This document shows positions 58,909-64,000 of a stretch of DNA of 64,000 bases, piece by piece; positions within the stretch are counted from its first letter, which is position 1, and the number at the start of each line of letters is the position of its first letter. This DNA comes from an uncultured Alteromonadaceae bacterium. GTDB taxonomy: Bacteria; Pseudomonadota; Gammaproteobacteria; Enterobacterales; Alteromonadaceae. Position numbers and translations under genes: made by a program. The DNA lies in assembly GCA_913056495.1 (NCBI GenBank), contig CAJXMO010000010.1, positions 1 to 64,000 of the forward strand, read 5' to 3'. The notes below the pieces were generated by a model. That model did not search any database and was not told the origin of the DNA. It worked only from the letters and a program-made list of their open reading frames with translations.

Positions 58909-61900
58909 ATGTTGTTCCAAAACCCTGCCATAGATATCTGCAAAGGTATCTTATTTGCCTGCTTTGCTTTTGTTTTATCGACCCAACCCGTAAAAGCGCA
59001 AGAGTCAGCTAGCTTGCCAGCACGTTTTTATACTGAGCAGATTTTAAACTTGCCCATTGAAGTTAAAGAAACTGCGGGAATAAGGGTAGATGATTACCCG
59101 GTTAGCGTGGTAATTCCTTTGCCTAAAAGTCGTTATTTTAACCTTTCTGATTTTCGCATTCTGGATGCGGCAGGTAAAAGGGTGGATGCTCAATTTGAGG
59201 TGGTTAATACTTGGTGGGCTCAGGACCAGAGTCTGCGCCATATTAAAGCCTATTTTAATGCTAGCGTAAATGCGTTTACCGGAGCGAATACAGGCATAAG
59301 CACTTATTATTTAAGAGATGATGCAACTGGTACTGAAGAGACTCAAGGTATCAATATTAGTGAGACTGCAGAGTTAATTGATGTGGATACAGGCCCCTTA
59401 AAGTTCAGGGTAAACAAAAACGCATTTAATTTATTTGATCAGGTTTGGCTGGACAGTAATCAGGATGGTACTTTTAGCGATGCTGAGCAAATGTTACAGC
59501 AAGCAGGTTTAAAAGGTGGCGTCTTCTCTGGTCGTTTGGCTGAAGATATTCAAATAGATTCAGAACGGAACGATGTTAAAGTTGAAATAGAAGAAGTAGG
59601 TCCGATGAGAGTCGTTATCAGAGCCGAAGCATTAACGCATTTTCGCTCAACGAATGATCACCAGCATGGCTTTGCTGTTCGCATTTATGCATATGCGAAT
59701 CAGCCTTTTGTTAAAGTCGATTATCAACTACAGAACTCCTCTAAAGATAGCGAATATTCATGGCCCCTGTACTTTGAAGATATGCGCATAAAGCTACCGC
59801 TTGATTTAGGCGAAAATGTTCAAGCTACCATTGGCAGTGAAAAGGGCCTTTTCACTCAAGCTGCTGATTCAGGTATCGAGTTAGCCCAAAAATCTCATAA
59901 TGAATTCGAACTCCGTACTTTGAATACTCAAACGATATTGCAAACAGGCTCAACGCCTGATGGTTTTTTGGACGTGCGTTCCGAAGCTAAAGGGGTGACC
60001 AGTATTATACGTAATTTCTGGCAGTCCTGGGCTAACGGACTGAGTTTTGATAATGAACAAGCGTTAGATTTACAATTATTTCCGGGTTGGAGTGCCCAAT
60101 GGGTAAAAGATGAAAATACGCCAACCGGCTTTTCACTGAGTGATACCGGTTTGTATTGGTTACAGGACATGCAGCATGTTTATAAAGAGACTCTACTCAA
60201 TTTTCATAATGGCACACAAAGCCTGCAAAAAGTTAAAGAGCTGGCTAAAATATTTCAGTCTTATCCGGTCGCGATTTTACCAACTGCTTGGTATCAGTAT
60301 ACTCAGGTTACTCTGGATATGGGAGGCACAATCCCTATACAGGAACCTATTGCAAATTATGATGAGCGCGCTTTGGCTACGGACAATCAAAATATATCCA
60401 CTCAATATTACGGTTATAATTGGCTTAATTTTGGTGCGGTGGAACCTGGCTATCGAGTGCGCTCTTGTACGACAGGCGGGTGGCCTATCAGTCGCAGTGC
60501 CGTTATCGCAACTGAAAACCCAAAAGATTATTTTAGAGCTGAATTACATGCACTAAGCGAACTCAATGTGAGACCACAATGGATTGCAGATTATACCCAT
60601 GAACAAGACTATCCTAGACTCAAACTATCCGATAACGCTTACTGTGGCGGCGAGTGGCGGGCGTTCAAAAACCATGAAACACCGGCAAGAGCCGCTAGTT
60701 ACCTAGATGGCACTTTTGATTATTATGGTGCTAGAGACGAAGCTCATGGTTGGCATTATCATGTAGAAGAGTCTTACTACTTTACTGGTAATTTATGGAT
60801 AAAAGACTGGTATGAATTTATCGGGCAGTACAAACGTGTCAAAATGTTGATGCTGGATCCTTACCCTGATTACTCTCAACGAGCCTTAGGGCATGCGTTG
60901 GCAACAGCATTGCAGGCATATAGAGTGACTGGAGATATAGACCTGCTCGATAAAATTGGTTCTTTTATCTCTGATAAGCTAAGAGGCCGGGTTGTACCTG
61001 AAACGGGTGGGATTAAAAATAATAATAATCAGGATGCCGGTTTTATGGCCGGATATTTAATGCATGCGGTAATTTCATACATGGATGAGGTGTATGACAG
61101 CAATCCGCAAGCCTGGGCGGAATCTTTTCAATTATTATCGGGCGTTATGAACTGGAACTTGAAATATTGTAACTTTTGTTATCATTCAAGTGTCACGAAA
61201 GAAATAAATGGAAAATCTAACAGCACTAGCACTTCACTGATGGACCCTCAGGCCTGGTATGCCTGGACTACTAATAAACCTGAATATATGGATCACCTGC
61301 TCATGTACTTAAATAGCGGCATTAACGGTGGTACCAAACCTTACAGTGAACCAATTAACTGGACCGGAGGATATTTAGGCCGTTTTATGCAAATGGCTTA
61401 TTATAACCAAAAAGCAGATCTTCAAGCACCGGACAGAGTTGAAACTATCAGCGGCGCACTGGTTGGCAACGATATTATCATTCAATGGCCAGCAGTTAAC
61501 GATGCTAAGCGTTATCATTTGATTTGGGATTATAAACCCATACAAGTGGAGCCAGCTTTTGACGGCAGCAAAACAAACTGGTTTGCTGCGAATGTAATTG
61601 CGGTGGATGCGCAAGCAGGTATAACCCCATCAGCAAGCATACAAATAGAGAGTGGTGATATCTATGTTGCTATATATTCATTTGATGATGCGGGCAATAT
61701 GAGTGAAATATCAGCACCTGTATTTCAGCAAGGGCCGATTGATAGCATTCAACCGACTGCGGTGACCAGTGTTACATTAACCGTGCTGGATGCAAACCGA
61801 GTTGAACTGAGTTGGTCGGGCGCTCAGGATAATATAGGCATTGCAAGTTATAGAATTCTAAGGGATGGTGTGGAAATAGCACAAACAACCCAATTGTCTT

Positions 61901-63855
61901 ATATAGATACGAATGTGGAATTTGGAACTAGTTATCAGTATCAAGTTGTGGCTGTTGATAGTGGCGCAAATGAAGCCGTGTCTGGTTTATTTAGCACAAC
62001 CGTTATTGATGGTGACAACCTGCCACCTGAAATTCTTATCGCCAATGAAGTTTATGTCAATGTGGGTCAACCAGCGATGTTGAGTGTCGCTGATAGTATT
62101 GATCCGAATGCCCAAGGGCAGTCTCAAGCTCTGGTAAACCCTTCTATGGAAAGTGGCTTTGATGAAATCGTCAGTTACCAATGGGATTTGGACAATGATG
62201 GCGTGTTTGGCTCCGAAGATGATGAACCTGAAACTGCTGAGTTGAACCAGACATTTAGTGAACCAACCGGGACCCGGCAAATTGCTGTAAAATTAACAGA
62301 CAGTTTTGGTTTGCAGGCTATCAAAACGATTGATTTAGTCATCTTGTCAGAATATGCCAGTAATCAAAAGCTCATGATCTCAGCAGACACAGTACTAGAT
62401 GGTTATTCGGGAGACTCTAAAAAGAAAAACTTGGGAGCAGTGACAGAGCTCAGAACCTGGGGAGATGGAATTCGTCGTTCGTTGTTAAAAGCTGATATGA
62501 ATCTTCCTAGTGGTGCCAAAATTCTGAAAGCAAAGTTGCATCTATATACTACTCGAATTATGTATCCGAAAGATTTAACTATGGCACTATATAAAGTGAC
62601 CCGCGACTGGATTGAAGGCAATGGAACCGTTACTTCTGCACAAAGTGGCGCGACCTGGTATGAATTTGATTATGCCGATCATTATTATTCCGAACAAAAT
62701 GACTGGCAGCAACAGGGGGGAGATTATAACCAAGCAAGTGATTATGGGCTCGGTGCCAATGGGCTGGTTGCTATGTCATCAATAGCTGCTCAACAATGGA
62801 CAGAATTTGATATTAGTCAATTGGCTAAGGAGTGGTTATCTAACGGTGATAATTATGGTGTACTACTTACAGGGCTGAATACAGGAACGGATGCTTTTTA
62901 TGCATCGAGTGAATATGAAGATACTCAATATCATCCTTATATTGAAGTTGTCTATGAAAATGTACCTGCACTTAAAATCAGTCAGTACACCTTAAGTAGT
63001 TATGGTAAAGAACAGGATAAAGCCGGATATACTGAGATTGACAGTGAAGGGGTTATGCTGTCTTTGAACGGTAATTTATGGAAGAAAATAAATTATGCCG
63101 GCATTATCACTCCAAATACAATATTAGAAATGGATTTTTCTGGTGATGTTAATTCAGAAATCCAAGCGATAGGATTCGATAATGATGACTCAATCGATCC
63201 CTCGACTATTTTCCAGTTAGCAGGCACTCAGGAATGGGGCTATAGCCAACATCAAAAAAATGCTCAAGGCCACGTTAAAATACCAATTGGACGCTATTTT
63301 ACAGGTCAGTTCGAGCATTTAGTCTTTATCAATGATAATGACGATAATTCAGGAAATTTGAGCGCATCCTTTAGTAATATCAAAATTTATGAATCGAAAA
63401 TGCATTTTTTGGATGATCAGATACGGTTTTACCCTGGTAATCTGGTTCCGGTAGAAGGTGAACTCACCGGCGATTATCAAATCAGTGCCGATGGTAGCGA
63501 AGTGATTGTTGAGGGCTATAATGCACTCAGAATGGCTTTACCTTATCGGGTAACCTCAGAGACTCAACTGGAAGTTAAAGTATCCGGAATAGACAACTCA
63601 AGTTTGGTCGGTATTGGTTTGGCAAAAAGCGATAGTTTAGAGCAGGAAACCGTATTCCAGTTGGGTGGCGAACAGGTTTTTGGTATACAGCAATTTAAGT
63701 CAGACAATAATGATGAGGTCGTTGATTTTTCAATCCCGGTTGGCCAATATTTTACTGGGGAAATGAAATATCTGGTGCTGCTTATCAAAACACTTGATGG
63801 ATTAGCCAACATTCCGGTTGTGATTAAAGATGTGAAGTTGAGTGAGGCTTTTTAA
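58909..63855 (+). CDS. Large secreted multidomain polysaccharide-lyase-like protein (PcRGLX/YetA-like with FN3, PKD-like, DNRLRE)
   Basis: The 1648-residue protein has a signal peptide (cleavage near VKA), then a catalytic-looking region (about 30-860) resembling exo-rhamnogalacturonan-lyase-type (PcRGLX/YetA) proteins: a beta-rich RIFT-like start, and an alpha/alpha-barrel-like part with NYDERALATDN, GGWPISRSA and YHVEESYYFTGN. Next are an FN3 domain (about 943-1034), a PKD-like domain with YQWDLDNDGVFG (about 1035-1150), a DNRLRE domain (about 1154-1352) and two similar 145-residue C-terminal domains. No PEP-CTERM tail. The substrate is uncertain. Confidence 0.75.
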   Translation: MLFQNPAIDICKGILFACFAFVLSTQPVKAQESASLPARFYTEQILNLPIEVKETAGIRVDDYPVSVVIPLPKSRYFNLSDFRILDAAGKRVDAQFEVVNTWWAQDQSLRHIKAYFNASVNAFTGANTGISTYYLRDDATGTEETQGINISETAELIDVDTGPLKFRVNKNAFNLFDQVWLDSNQDGTFSDAEQMLQQAGLKGGVFSGRLAEDIQIDSERNDVKVEIEEVGPMRVVIRAEALTHFRSTNDHQHGFAVRIYAYANQPFVKVDYQLQNSSKDSEYSWPLYFEDMRIKLPLDLGENVQATIGSEKGLFTQAADSGIELAQKSHNEFELRTLNTQTILQTGSTPDGFLDVRSEAKGVTSIIRNFWQSWANGLSFDNEQALDLQLFPGWSAQWVKDENTPTGFSLSDTGLYWLQDMQHVYKETLLNFHNGTQSLQKVKELAKIFQSYPVAILPTAWYQYTQVTLDMGGTIPIQEPIANYDERALATDNQNISTQYYGYNWLNFGAVEPGYRVRSCTTGGWPISRSAVIATENPKDYFRAELHALSELNVRPQWIADYTHEQDYPRLKLSDNAYCGGEWRAFKNHETPARAASYLDGTFDYYGARDEAHGWHYHVEESYYFTGNLWIKDWYEFIGQYKRVKMLMLDPYPDYSQRALGHALATALQAYRVTGDIDLLDKIGSFISDKLRGRVVPETGGIKNNNNQDAGFMAGYLMHAVISYMDEVYDSNPQAWAESFQLLSGVMNWNLKYCNFCYHSSVTKEINGKSNSTSTSLMDPQAWYAWTTNKPEYMDHLLMYLNSGINGGTKPYSEPINWTGGYLGRFMQMAYYNQKADLQAPDRVETISGALVGNDIIIQWPAVNDAKRYHLIWDYKPIQVEPAFDGSKTNWFAANVIAVDAQAGITPSASIQIESGDIYVAIYSFDDAGNMSEISAPVFQQGPIDSIQPTAVTSVTLTVLDANRVELSWSGAQDNIGIASYRILRDGVEIAQTTQLSYIDTNVEFGTSYQYQVVAVDSGANEAVSGLFSTTVIDGDNLPPEILIANEVYVNVGQPAMLSVADSIDPNAQGQSQALVNPSMESGFDEIVSYQWDLDNDGVFGSEDDEPETAELNQTFSEPTGTRQIAVKLTDSFGLQAIKTIDLVILSEYASNQKLMISADTVLDGYSGDSKKKNLGAVTELRTWGDGIRRSLLKADMNLPSGAKILKAKLHLYTTRIMYPKDLTMALYKVTRDWIEGNGTVTSAQSGATWYEFDYADHYYSEQNDWQQQGGDYNQASDYGLGANGLVAMSSIAAQQWTEFDISQLAKEWLSNGDNYGVLLTGLNTGTDAFYASSEYEDTQYHPYIEVVYENVPALKISQYTLSSYGKEQDKAGYTEIDSEGVMLSLNGNLWKKINYAGIITPNTILEMDFSGDVNSEIQAIGFDNDDSIDPSTIFQLAGTQEWGYSQHQKNAQGHVKIPIGRYFTGQFEHLVFINDNDDNSGNLSASFSNIKIYESKMHFLDDQIRFYPGNLVPVEGELTGDYQISADGSEVIVEGYNALRMALPYRVTSETQLEVKVSGIDNSSLVGIGLAKSDSLEQETVFQLGGEQVFGIQQFKSDNNDEVVDFSIPVGQYFTGEMKYLVLLIKTLDGLANIPVVIKDVKLSEAF

Positions 63856-63862
63856 AGAAAAT

Positions 63863-63891
63863 AAACCCGATTGCTTTGCAATCGGGTTTAT
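63863..63891. terminator. Bidirectional terminator after the large lyase gene
   Basis: AAACCCGATTGC, a TTT loop and GCAATCGGGTTT form a 12-base-pair perfect stem with A and T flanks, eight bases after the stop. Confidence 0.88.
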
Positions 63892-63915
63892 CCTATAGGT
63901 TGTGCTCTTGCAAAG

Positions 63916-64000
63916 TTATTTTGCTCTTAATGAATCTAGAATACCTTTAAATCTTGCTCGTTTTATCCGGCTTTCAATATACGCTTTTTCTTTATTTCTT
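63916..64000 (-). CDS. Possible 3' end of a gene entering from the right edge
   Basis: On the minus strand a frame runs from the window edge to a TAA at 63916-63918 and encodes 27 residues rich in Lys and Arg (ending KGILDSLRAK). The bidirectional terminator just beyond fits a gene ending here. The fragment is too short to name. Confidence 0.35.
   Translation of the reverse strand, partial: RNKEKAYIESRIKRARFKGILDSLRAK

Noticed and set aside
1..64000. CRISPR arrays, insertion sequences, prophage or integrase genes
   Set aside because: I saw no regularly spaced repeats, transposase or integrase frames, or terminal inverted repeats.

Overview
The window reads as chromosomal DNA from a marine gammaproteobacterium of the Alteromonadales/Alteromonadaceae type. 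The evidence is the gene order tRNA-Trp-secE-nusG-rplKA-rplJL-rpoBC-rpsL-rpsG-fusA-tuf, RpoB and RpoC lengths identical to the Escherichia coli proteins (1342 and 1407 aa), a complete ArcB/ArcA pair, AT-rich coding sequence and a large exosortase/PEP-CTERM accessory set. The genus cannot be fixed from the sequence alone.

Bases 1-16500 are the core translation/transcription block: tRNA-Trp, secE-nusG, rplK-rplA, rplJ-rplL (long leader), rpoB-rpoC (attenuator-like hairpin in front) and the str operon. A consensus sigma-70 promoter in front of rpsL overlaps the left arm of a terminator. Bases 16500-29626 hold arcB and arcA (convergent), an orphan membrane histidine kinase, a DUF3293 gene, a small secreted protein, glgA-glgC, rsmC and a large PAS-containing hybrid kinase. 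Bases 29724-35420 are a sulfate-activation operon, cysD - DHH phosphoesterase - cysN - SLC13 permease - cysC, with a probable pAp-recycling enzyme in the middle.

From about 35500 to the end almost everything belongs to, or fits with, an exosortase (PEP-CTERM) and exopolysaccharide system. It includes the PrsK/PrsR two-component pair; a nucleotidyltransferase / HprK-like kinase / PqqD-like / Tat-secreted-protein cassette; a trypsin-like protease; a YdcF - patatin - LuxI-like acyltransferase - ThiF/E1 operon; two tandem THxN PEP-CTERM proteins; two parallel beta-helix proteins; a Wzy/ligase-type membrane protein with a 37-aa overlapping small membrane protein; the PrsT TPR lipoprotein; a CelD/FemAB-like acyltransferase; a GT2 glycosyltransferase; and a 1648-aa secreted polysaccharide-lyase-like protein. 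The exosortase itself is not in the window.

The most notable observation is regulatory. Both PEP-CTERM genes and the Tat-protein/PqqD/HprK/nucleotidyltransferase operon have a sigma-54 (-24/-12) promoter, with the same upstream dyad TGTC(A/G)G-N5-TTTACA 50-63 bp before it. The most economical reading is that this dyad is the PrsR operator. If so, the kinase cassette, which resembles the tailoring trio of phosphorylated lasso peptides but has no lasso cyclase or protease, is part of the PrsR regulon, and the operon runs on into prsK-prsR, so the regulator would control its own expression.
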